DNA of 64,000 nucleotides. Origin: Macrostomum hystrix (Eukaryota > Platyhelminthes > Macrostomidae). A model generated the notes under the pieces. That model searched no databases. It was not told the origin of the DNA and worked only from the letters and a program-made list of their open reading frames with translations. The position numbers were made by a program, and so were the translations under genes. How positions within the stretch are numbered: position 1 is the stretch's first letter; each line of letters opens with the position of its first letter. Location of the stretch: NCBI GenBank assembly GCA_950097015.1, contig CATNEN010000038.1, positions 4,261,001-4,325,000 of the forward strand, written 5' to 3'. Of the stretch, positions 45,420 to 57,400 are shown in pieces.

Positions 45420-48400
45420 TTAAGACATCAGCTGGAGCAGCTGCCTGCACTGGGCCAGCAAATTCTCCGGCAAATTGTCGTGGTTTAACAGCTGAAGAAG
45501 CAGATTCTTTATGTCGCTGTGACCAGTTAGGAGGGCCAAGTAGCGCTTGCTATTAGAGAATCGCAGCAGCAGCAGCAGCACGGATGGCAGGGTCTGTTGA
45601 GAGAAACGTTTACCACTATGCACATCAACGATATATTCTAGAATCGTTATATTCTGTTAACTGTCTCTAAATATACAATTTTCCTGGCTGATAGTATAGA
45701 CACCGATAGCTCTGAATGAATCAACCTAAAAACTTTAGCATGCTACCGAAGTATGCTAGGCTTCAGTCGTTTATGCATTCGCCAACTTTATGTAAATATA
45801 TATTTTCAGATTTGCTAATTTCACGTCAGCTACTGCCAAGCTTAGTAAATAGCAACCGATTTCGGCAATAGAAACACGTGATTACTGACGCGAGTTGATA
45901 AATTTAGGAACAAACGATAAGTGACGTCAGTAGCTATATTTAGAAACAAACCATAAGTGACGTCAGTAGCTATATTTAGAAACAAACCATTACTGATGTC
46001 AGACACTAAATTTAGGATACCTAATAGCTAATTTATACAGTAAATTTTGTTTATCTTGCAACGCAATCAATATGAGAGCTTTTAAATCAAATGGTATTAC
46101 ACTCGCTTACCTTGGTATCATTCGATGATTTATCCAGCAGCCGATAAATAATATCTAGCAGCACTCTTACATCGTTTGAGTAGAATATAGCCACGGTTGA
46201 CTCGTGCGCAAAAAGGTCAATCATGAACTGTAACACCGAGTTGTGCGGCGGTGGAGAATGACTCAGCATTGCTGTCGGATCCTCTATTTTTTTAACAAAA
46301 GATATAAATTTTTATATTTATTCGGATGAGAATTTGTCCAAATAGATAAAGAACTTTAAGAACATTCTCTCTTTGTACTCACCGGATCTATTGAACACCA
46401 TTAGCAGGTATTCGGTGAAGATCCGACACGCGTCAGGTGTGCCCAGCAGAGCTCTAAACAGCGGTCGCTCGTGCACCGGAACTGAGGCGCTAGAACCGGT
46501 ACTCGACTCGCAGCAGCCAGTCAGGAGGTTGGCAGCCAGAATAAAATCCGCTATAGGTTTGACCAGGCACGTGTCCGATTTCTGTGATTCATTGTCCTCC
46601 GAAACCAACAGGTGATACATACTGACGAAGAATTTCTCGTTTAATCCATCTGCGAGGTAGTAAGACAAAATTCATCAATCAAATAAATTGTCTGGTATCT
46701 GAGTCTAAAAAAGCGTTTTGACAGCGCTAAGCAAACGCACCAATGACAGCCACAGGCGGTCGTATGCACGTGGAGAACATCATAGTCAGCAGACGCAGCG
46801 ATTCGGCTAGCAGCTGGCGCTTGCTGGAGGCCTCTTCTGGCCCGACTGTCACCTCACGAAGCAGGTCGGTAACCAATCCGCTGTGGCACAGCAGGGCGCC
46901 AAACACTGGCCTGGACAAGCGGACCATCTCCGATAGGCAGTGGACTAGGGCTAGCCGGGCAGCCGGCCGAGTCTCTGACGAGAGCAGCTCCGCCAGGCAA
47001 AGCGGACCAGAGCAACCGTCGGAGCGGATGCGTCGCTTGGCAACCATGGGGTCGGAGCCTGGTTGCGCGGCGGGGAGGCGGGAAAAACTAATTTTTATAG
47101 GTTTCTTTTATGTCCCGCTACTAGCTAGTTTTCTTCGATGTGCCGCTAACTATCTATAGATCTCCTTGATGTGCCGCTACTGTATAGTTTTCTTTGATGT
47201 GCCGCTACTATCCAGGTTTCTTTGTTGTGCCGCTACTATCCAGGTTTCTTTGTTGTGCCTCTACTATCTAGATTTCTTTGATGCGCCGCTACTCTCTAGA
47301 TTTCTCTGGTGTGCCGCTACTATCCAGTTTTCTTTGATGTGCCGCTACTATCCAGGTTTCTTTGTTGTGCCGCTACTATCCACGTTTCTTTGATGTGCCG
47401 CTACTATCCAGTTTACTTTGATGTGCCGCTACTATCCAGTTTTCTTTGATGTGCCGCTACTATCCAGTTTACTTTGATGTGCCGCTACTATCCAGGTTTC
47501 TTTGATGTGCCGCTGCTATCCAGGTTTCTTTGATGTGCCGCTACTATCCAGGTTTCTTTGATGTGCCGCTGCTATGATGTGCCGCTACTGAGTTTCTTCG
47601 AGCTATACAGGTAGTACTCAGACCATTTGAGAGGGCGCCATTAGCCAGGCATTCGGATACTAGGGGGTAGGTAACAAGTGTGACTGCAAAGTCGCAAACA
47701 ATCAGAACAAACCTGTGATGATTTCTCTCAACTGCTCCAGCTCATCCAGCACCTCTGACTCCTGCTCATGCAGGGACCAGCCGCCACGCTCTTGCCAGTC
47801 GCGTCTGCGACGGTCCGCAGACGCCAAAAGACGGTCCATGGCCTGTTGGTTGCAGAAATTTCGAATAATTTTGCATAAAAACTAATAAATAACAATAAAC
47901 TGTTTGAAGCATTCAGTAGCTAAATACATACCTGCCAGTCAGGACTGTGAATGGCGATCTCATCTCTCTCATCATCGCTCTCACTGTCCATCATTTGCAT
48001 AGCCAGCTGCCCAATCAGGGCAGCAAACTCAGGTGATTTATCGCACAGGCGAGAGTCTAACATAGTCAGCACCTGCTGGACAGCCACCCGGCACGACTGG
48101 TGCGAGGCTCGGGTGCACGAGCGAACAACGTCAACTAATTCGCGAGAGAGACTAGCCGGCAGCTTCAAATGGGGCGGCTGAAGGGCCTGTGGCGCCGCAT
48201 GCTTTTGACTACGAGGCGGAGGCTGCGTCTGCGGTGACTGTTGCTGCTGCTTGGACGGTTGGTTTTGGCGCAGAGGATCCGGCGGTGAGAGCGGCTCCTT
48301 GATTTGGTCTTTAGTCTGTGCCGGTGCGGCTTGCTTCTGATGGAGCACCTGCTGCTGCTGCTTAGGCAACTGCGGCGGCGGTGGCGGCGCTGGCTGCTTT

Positions 48401-51400
48401 TGCTTTTTAGCTTGACTATTCAAAGGTGTACGCATTCGATTAGAGTGCTGAATGAGCTCATCGTCTCCCTTGCACTGCTTAGTCTCAGCTTTGAGCTCAG
48501 CCATCAGGGCATCTCGATGCTTAATCAGCTTCCTAATAAGGAGGAGTTAAAGCGAATTAGCCACATGAGATCAATTAAGTGACTAGTTTTACTGTCTTGC
48601 ACAACTAGTAGATTATTATTGTACTGTCAGAAAAACATTTGAATTTTTTAACTAGAAATTTCAATAGCTGTCAATACAGAATTCCTTAATGTATTTGTAC
48701 AGACTTACTTTAGAGCACCATGTTGTCCATCAGAAATGTTGGTCTCGGGTAATCTTTGCAGTTTTCCAATACAGGCATTAACAGTCTTAATCATATAGTC
48801 AATATCTCGTTCCTATGAAAGTTGTTTGTTACAGGAAATGTTTATTTGCTGTGATAGGATCTATTGGCTATGAAGCAGCATTGAAGAAGTTACAAATTAG
48901 CCAAATACATTCATATCAAGCACAAAAACATTGCAATATGCATATATAATTAATAGGCCCTACATATTGTTTAGACTACAGATGCATGCAATGTTTTTTT
49001 CTAAGTGACTTAGGTGTGGGTATAGTAATGATTTAAATATTTGTCGTAGGGCTCCTTTCTGTTATCTTACAGCTGTCACTAAGTTGTCGTAGGCCTACCT
49101 TCTTAACTCCCACAGCTTTCACCAATTTGTCGTAGGCTCTCTCCTCTTTGGGTTAAATATCACCGATACTCTTTTATTAAATATTAAAAATTGCTTATTT
49201 CACACCTTGGATTACCCTTTGAAATAACTCTTAATTTCCCTTGTCTATGACTTAGTTATTCTTCATAGGCTAGCTATGTATCCTCTTATTGCATATGCAT
49301 ATATTGTTTAACTTGGCCAGATAGGCTGCTTTCCTTCCAAAATTGGTAGCGTTCTCACGAGTGTCCGAGCGGCAAGACACTTCTTCCTCTCCTTACTTAC
49401 TCACAACTGTCTGGCTCTCTGGTTTGTTCCCAGTCTTTCAAGGCTTCCAATGGACTGAAGTTGCCCAACTTTGCACACAGTGCTATTCCACCAATCAGGA
49501 TTTTACCCTCAGCTCTTTAGTTTTACACTCTACTACGGCTTTTTATAACTATCTCCTTCTTTATTCTTTCGAATGTTCACCAACTTGTGTATTATCACAG
49601 ACCTGCTTTTCTCCTTCTCTCTAAAATAATTGAATTCAAACACTTTGAGATTTATTCTCCTTTGTTTTCTCAGAACTGGGCACGGGGCACCGGTTAAGTT
49701 TTCGAGGGCTAAAATGCGCTTGTATTTATACTAAGAATTGAGGTGGATGACAAAGCATAGTAAAACAAAGACAAAAAGATCGAGGAAAACATTTGGCGGT
49801 AATTCAAGTTAGCAATATACGATAAATTTGGGCCTGCCTCAACTGGCTTCCCCTATATAAATTTTTGAATAAGTAAAACGCGTGACAAAATTTATAAAAA
49901 GTAGAAAGTACAAATATCAGGCACACAACGCGTGACAAAATTTAAAAAAAGTAGAAAGTACAAATATCAGGCACACAACGCGTGACAAAAAGCAAAATAA
50001 AAACGGTTAAATTGTCCTTTTAAGAGAAATAGCACTCGGTAGGCAGTCTTTCGTTGCGGGGCCAACCGACTGTGCTCGCCATCCACCTCAACTCAATGTT
50101 GAGGGGGATGCGATTCACCGGTAAGGGGCTGCGGTTGATTACTCTCCTAGCATAATGCACGGCCCTCTTCCAGGCGGTAATGCAGTATCCTCTGGCGAAT
50201 TTGTCGCACAGTACCCGCATAGCAGAATAAATTGCGGCGCGCTGTGGGTACCGCCGGTCATTATTGTACAACCCGGCGTCCAGGACATATCCTTTCATGT
50301 GACGAATTAGCCGCGTGTAGTGTTCATGTTGGGCCTTCGGAATTTCAGCCATCGCTCGGGCGAATTCTTCTTGGCTCTCCGCAGGCTCCATTTCGATGTC
50401 TTCTTCCGTATCCGAGTTCGGCTGCGGCTGAGGCGACTGCTGGAACTGCCGCTCTTGCTGCAACGGCTGCTGCTGCTGCGGCGGCTGCGGCTGCTGCGAT
50501 TGCTGCGGCTGGGGCTGCTTCCGTGATGGCTGTGGCGGTGGCTGTGGCTGTGGCTGCGGCTGCTGCTGCTGCGACGACTGTGGCTGCGATGACTGCGGCT
50601 GTTGCTGCAAATCCGTCCGGTACTGGTACTGGATCGGTACCTTGATAGCCTTTGGCGCTATATGCCGTCCCTTAGGCGGTGGCCGTGGTTGAGGGCTCGG
50701 CTTCGGCGCTATCCATCGTCGTCCGGCAGCACGCCGACCTGGTTCCTGGCTTGGAGCTTCAATTGCCTTGGTGACCCTGGCGGCTTCAGATGGCTTAGCT
50801 TGAACAGCTTCCATTGCTGCCACCGGTGCTATCGACTGCTGCTGGAGCAGATTCAACCGCGTGGTGGCGTCGAGGTACACCGGTAGCCTAGAGCTCGGCA
50901 ATCTCTTCTTGTTCGCGGTCTCATCTTGCATAGTGGTGGCGGCTCGCTTTTGGGTGTTCACTCTCGGTTGTTGACCGACCATGGATGGCTGCGTTCTTTG
51001 CCGTAGTGGCGCCTCGAGTCCTTCTGGTTCGTCAATTATTGCTTGGATGATATCGTCTTCGCCATTTCCGGCTCCGTTCTCTTGCTCTACTCTGTCTGGC
51101 TCAGTGTTCTCATTGTCCGAGAAATCCACTGTAACTGCTTCTAGCAACTTCTCAAATTCGCTTGCGCTTATGGCTTCTTGATCTTGCTCCATTCTTCTTT
51201 GTCAGTATGACTTCTTCTCTCTGCTTATGTTTGTTTGTGTTCCCAGGGCTCTGGTTTATATAGGCGCGAAACTGACACTCTTCATTGTGTCTCAGATTTC
51301 ATTGGGCTATACTGGCTTATTTCTAATCCTATTGGTTCCCTACTTGATTTCAATTAACCCCTACCTAATTGACTGGAAGTGGCTAACCCCTACTCCCTTT

Positions 51401-54400
51401 CTATCCCTTGCACGTGGTTTCCTTGTGTTACTATTGCGTCACCCCAATCTCTGCCTAGATCTGTAAATTCCCAAGTATACTGAACACGGTGGCAAGCCTC
51501 TGCAAATAGCCTTCAAACCTCGCGGGGGGTCTGATTTGTCTGCGCGGACGGCTTGTCACTCCTTCCCTTTCTTCATTCTGTGCAATGTACATGCCTCCTT
51601 CTGAGGTGGCTGTTGCCAGACCCTCAGCTGTCCCTTCGCTTTCGCTCTCCTCTTCACTGCTCGTAGCCTCAGGCTCGGTGTGTGATTCATCCTCAACTTC
51701 TATCTCAGCTCCTAACTCCAAATCTTCTCCATTAATTTCACTTGGATTCCTCCTAAAGTGACATTGCCATTCTAATCTGTCTTCTTCCTCTTCGGATTCA
51801 ACTTCATCTGTTAGAACAGATCTTCCCTTCTCCTTCGGCTGGCTTCCCCTAACTTTGACTTCTGTCTTCTTGGCTTTCTTCTCTGGTGCGGCCTGGCTTC
51901 CCCTAATTAATTCCTCTTGGGTCGAATTAGGCACAATAGTTATGTTGTCTCTATGGACAATCATGACATTGCCCACTAGTTGTCCTTGCTCCTCCTTTTG
52001 CACACGGAACACTACATCTGAAATTTGCTCTATTACTCTGAAGGCTGCTCTCTTCTTCCTATGAAATTTGTGCGATTCCTCACTGTCCAACTGTGGATTA
52101 TTGATCAATACTAAGCTTCCGACTGGAACTGTTTTAGGCAATTTGCTATTCTGTGCTGACTCTTGTCTCTTACTGACAACTTTCTCCATCTTTCTTCTGA
52201 CAATGTCATTAGCGATCTTCAGGCGTTCGGCATGCTCTGTTACATAAGATGGATAGCTGGCAAATGACTTTGGTTGGCTGATTTCACTATCCACAGGCAT
52301 CACTGCTTCCCGACCAAATAACAGGTAGTGGGGAGTAAAGCCTGTGGTTTTGTTCACACTAGTGCGGACCGCGACTAATGCAGCTGGGATCATTAGGTCC
52401 CAATCACTGTGATCTTTCTCAATGAGGCAAGTTACTATCGACTTAATTTGCTTGTTAAATCTCTCCACCAATCCATTGCTTTGGGCATGGTAGGGTGTTG
52501 TAAACGTATGCTTCACGTTATACATTTCGCAAAAAGCTTTGAACTGCTTGCTAGCGAATGCCTTGCCATTGTCTGTGTGTAACCACTGACATTGCCCATA
52601 CTCTGCGAAGATTCTTTCCTGTAAGATTTTGATCACAGTATCTGACTTTTGATTTCTAGTTGGGAATGCAAACGGATATCGAGTGGTGCTATCCACAATA
52701 GTTAGGACATACTTGTGCCCTCTTTTGCTCTCTTTGGATAGTGGTCCTATAAAATCGACATGCAGGCGGTGAAAAGGTTCACTTATAGGGAACGATTGCA
52801 CTGGCGCCTGAATCGGGTTTCCTCTCTTGCTTTCCAGGCACGGAATACACTCTGCGATATGAGCTTCCACTGCTTTGACCAATCCTGGTCTCCAAAATCT
52901 CTGCCTGACACGTTGAATTGTTTTATCGCGTCCCAAATGTCCTGCTAGTGGGCTATCATGCAGATCGCTGAGAACTAGCTTATCCAAGGACTGGGGCAGT
53001 ACAACTTTCCAACTGTCATCTTCGCTAATGATTAGCATCTCATTCTCTACCTTCATATCCTCAAAGAATTTCCTCATCTTCTTCAATTCTGGGCTGACAA
53101 TTTCAGGTAACTGGGGATTGTTCTCTCCTGATTTCTTCCATTCAATTAGCACTTTAATTACTGGGTCATCTCTTTGTGACGCAATAATTTGCTCTCGTTT
53201 CAATGGGCTGGGTAAGAAATCGGTCAATAACTTCTCGCACTTGCTACTTGTTGCTTGCAGCATATCCTCACTCTCAATAGGATTAAATTCTTCAGGAACT
53301 GGACTCGGAAGCGGAATGCTGGAGTCATGTTCAAGTTCACTGGGAATTCTCACCTCTCCTTGTCCTGAGATAGTAGACTGGATCCTGCTATTGGGATCTA
53401 ACGTCTTTTTCTCTCCTTCACTTAGGGCAGTCTGGGGCTGTGTCAAGCTATATAAGCTATCATTAGCCTTGACTTCCTGTCCTGACTCTTCCATTACACT
53501 GCAGCTTTGCACTATCGGCTCAATAACTTGCTCTGCTTCAGGGACATCAGCTGGTCTTCTTGACAGACTGTCAGCGTTCTGGTTCTTTGCACCGCTTCTG
53601 TGTTCTATATCGAACGAGAATTCGTTTAGGCGCTCGACCCACCGACCAAGAATTCCTTGAGCTTCTGTTTGCCTTAACAGCCAAATTATCGCCTTATGAT
53701 CCGTTCTTGCCAAAAACTTCTTGCCTAACAGGTAGAAACGGAAATGCCTCATGGCATCCACTAGGGCTAAGAGTTCTTTTCTAGTGATAGGGTAGCGTTT
53801 TTCCGACTCTTTCATAGCTCGGCTGAAATAAGCTATGGGTCTCTCTATGCCATCTGATTGGATCTGGCTAAGTACAGCGCCAATACGGCTATCACTTGCA
53901 TCGGTATCCAATACCATCTTCACCTTCTCATCATCCACAAATTCGGGATACGCTAAGACTTCAGTGGACATCATCCGGTTCTTTAGCGACTCAAACGCTT
54001 CGTCATGCTCTTTGCTCCATCTCTCTTGAAAGTTCTTAATTCCTTTCCTTGTTAGCTGGAAAAGGGGATGGGCAGCTTCTGCATAATTTTTAATGAAGCG
54101 GCTATAGTAATTACATAGGCCAAGGAAACTGCGTAGCTCCTTCACATCTTTTGGCTTCGGCCAGGTCTTAATAGCTTCAATCTTCGTCTCATCCGTACGG
54201 ATACCTTCTGTACTGATCACATGTCCTAAGTACTTTAACTCTCTATGAAAAAGGTTACATTTCTTTGGCCTTAGCTTCAATCCTGCGATTATTAATCTCT
54301 TGAACACTTCCTTTAGATGGGAAAGGTGGTCATTAAAGTTCTTCGAATAAGTAACTATATCGTCTATATACGACATAGCAAATTGATGTTGAATCCCTAA

Positions 54401-57400
54401 AAGTACAAGATTCATGAGCCTCTGGAAGGTTCCTGGGGCATTGGACAAACCTTGCGCCATAACCTCATACTCAAACTGGCCTCGGGTTAAAGTAGAGAAG
54501 GCGGTCATGAACTTGTGTTCTTCCTTTATCGGCACCTGCCAATAACCAGAATTCAAATCGAGACTACTAAAGTACTGACTACCAGATAAATAGGTGAAAG
54601 TCTGGTGGATGTTAGGAAGCGGATACGGAACATAGTTCACCTTCGAGTTTAACACTCTGAAATCACTTACAATCCGTATGGATCCGTCCTTTTTCGGCAC
54701 AATGACTAGTGGTGTAGAATAAGTTGAATAACTGGGCCTGATTAAATTTTTAGCCAACATGTCATCCAACTGTGTGTCGACTTGCTTTTGGAGATGGGGT
54801 GGTATTCTCCTAGTTGGGATCCTCACGGGAGTCTCATCCTTCAGTGAGATCTCATGTGTGATCAGATGGGTTAAACCCATATCCAACTCATTCTGTGAAA
54901 AAGCTTCACGATGCTCTTTCATCAATTCAATCACTGACTTCCTTTGATCATCGGTAAGATCTTGACCAATCTTGACCTCATGGATCCACGCATCTTCCAC
55001 AGTCTGTGTCTGATTGACTCGTCCGGTAGGTTGACTGACTACTTCTTTTTCGGCTTCGAAATATTTCAACTCACTTGCCTTCACTGGTTTGGCTAGGCCT
55101 ACCAATGTTGACTTCGACAGCTTCACCTCAACTGAATTGTTATTCACAATCTCCACAATGGCGGAACCTTCTCGCATTGTGACTAGAGTGGGAGCCATCT
55201 CGACTGTCAATTCTTTGGCTTTTACGCCTTCGCCAATCATACTCACTGTCATAGGTGTTCCAAAATTGCACTCGGCATCTCTCGCCAATCTCACTGGGAT
55301 TCTCAATGCACTATTTGCAGGAATCACTACTTTCTCCTGAGTATACACTCTGCATACTTTTACAGGTAGATGAGTGAACTGCATAGGAATGCTTGCTCCT
55401 TCATTTAGAATCAACATGCCTTTAGCAAGATGAATGCTATCACAATGTCCTAGGAAAAATTCCATTCCTAAGATATTGTCGCTCTCATGTCCACACAAAA
55501 GGAATTCTATTTCTATCTGGATGTCTCCGAATCTAACTGGAATACAACTCTCGCCTTCCAATTGTACTCTGGTTCCGTCGAAAGTAGAGACTCGCTTGTC
55601 TGTACTTCTTATCTGTTCTGGCTTAAGTAATTTTGACCAAATAGATTTGCTCAAAAAGCTGTTCCTAGCCCCTGTGTCTAGGATGAAATTAATTTCCTGA
55701 TTCTTAAATTTTCCTACAATTACTGCTTCAAATCCTTCAGGTTTAATAAGTTCTAGTTTAGAATTATAAACAAATACTTTGCGTTTGTTCTCACGTGTCC
55801 TTGAGTATTTTCCAGATGTTGCGGCGGCTGATCTCGGTGCTGATACTTCGGAAGCTGGTTCCTCCAGGATTGACATGCAGGGGGCTGACGCAATGGTTGC
55901 TGATACAGATGCCGCTGGGGCTAACGCAATGGGTGCTGACGCAGATGGTGCTGACGCAATGGGTGCTGACGCAGATGGTGCTAACGCAGATGGTGCTAAC
56001 GCAAATGGTGCTGACGCAGATGGTGCTGACGCAATAGGTGCTGACGCAGATGGTGCTGACGCAGGGTAACTCGATTGCTTTTGTGCATTACGCAAATTCG
56101 ACGACTGGGCTTGGTATCGCCGATTCTTAGAGGCCTGAGGTTCGAATCGGGATTTACTAGAGGGGCGCGGCCTCGACTCTCGTCCCTCGATATTCAGTTT
56201 CCCTGATATCGGTACTGCTGCTGCTGCTGTGAGCTCTTGCAGTACTTGGCAATATGCCCAACTTTGTTACAGTTAAAACATGTCGGCGGAGGCCTCGACT
56301 GTTGCTGCGGCTTCAGATACGTCTTCGGCTGCATGAGCGGCTGAGGTGTTACCCTCTGGCATTCAGCCTTCCTTCTTTCCTGAATCAGGTCTTCAATTAG
56401 CTTCTTCTGCTTATTGATTTCATACTTCTGCCTCTCGATGGTCTCCTCCATCTTCTTATTCCGATCCTCGTCAACTTGCTCGTCTTTTACGACTCGTACT
56501 CCATTCTTGTGCGACATATGCCACGCTGCTTCTATGCGTCTCAGCATTCTCCTAGCCTCTTGCAGGCTGGCTGGCTGTGCAAATATTAACTTTTCCCTAG
56601 TGTCGGAGGGGATTCTCGCTCCTTTGATGAACTGCTCTACTACCTCCTCCTCCCTTTGTTCTGCATTCATATTGGGGAATGCTTGCGCGGACAACTCAAT
56701 CAAGGCATCTGCGAATGAGTCAACGGGCTCATTCCTCCCTTGCATTCTACCTCTAAATTCCTCCCTAAACTCGGCTGAGCTTCCTAGTCTTCCAAACCTT
56801 TCTACAAGTCTTTCCTTCAACTCCTCATACGTTAAGTCTTCTGGCAGATTCAACCGCTGAACGGCTGCAAATGCAGTCGCGAGGTCTAGATTAGCTAACA
56901 GCTCATTCTTCCTATGTTCATCCTGTTCTAATCCTTCATTGTCGCATCTCTGATCAAATGCTTTGAGCCAAATTCTAATGTCCTGGCTTGGTGTGTACTT
57001 TTGGATCTTTACATGTCTCATGGGTCCTAACTCTAGTCTGTTTCTTAGCTCTTCGGCTAACAAGCCAATAGCATCATTAATTCCTGCGGCCATACCGTTA
57101 TCTTAACTTTTAACTGACTGTGTGCTTTAGCTGGATTCCAATCCTTTACCGCTGCCACCAAGTTGTCGTAGGGCTCCTTTCTGTTATCTTACAGCTGTCA
57201 CTAAGTTGTCGTAGGCCTACCTTCTTAACTCCCACAGCTTTCACCAATTTGTCGTAGGCTCTCTCCTCTTTGGGTTAAATATCACCGATACTCTTTTATT
57301 AAATATTAAAAATTGCTTATTTCACACCTTGGATTACCCTTTGAAATAACTCTTAATTTCCCTTGTCTATGACTTAGTTATTCTTCATAGGCTAGCTATG

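Noticed and set aside
49343-49624. 93-codon frame in both LTRs (also 57465-57746)
   Set aside because: Antisense to the element, in the LTR, without domain. Its duplication is explained by the LTR pair.
50232-50645. Alanine-rich plus-strand frame opposite ORF3
   Set aside because: Antisense shadow of the CAG-rich glutamine tract of ORF3.
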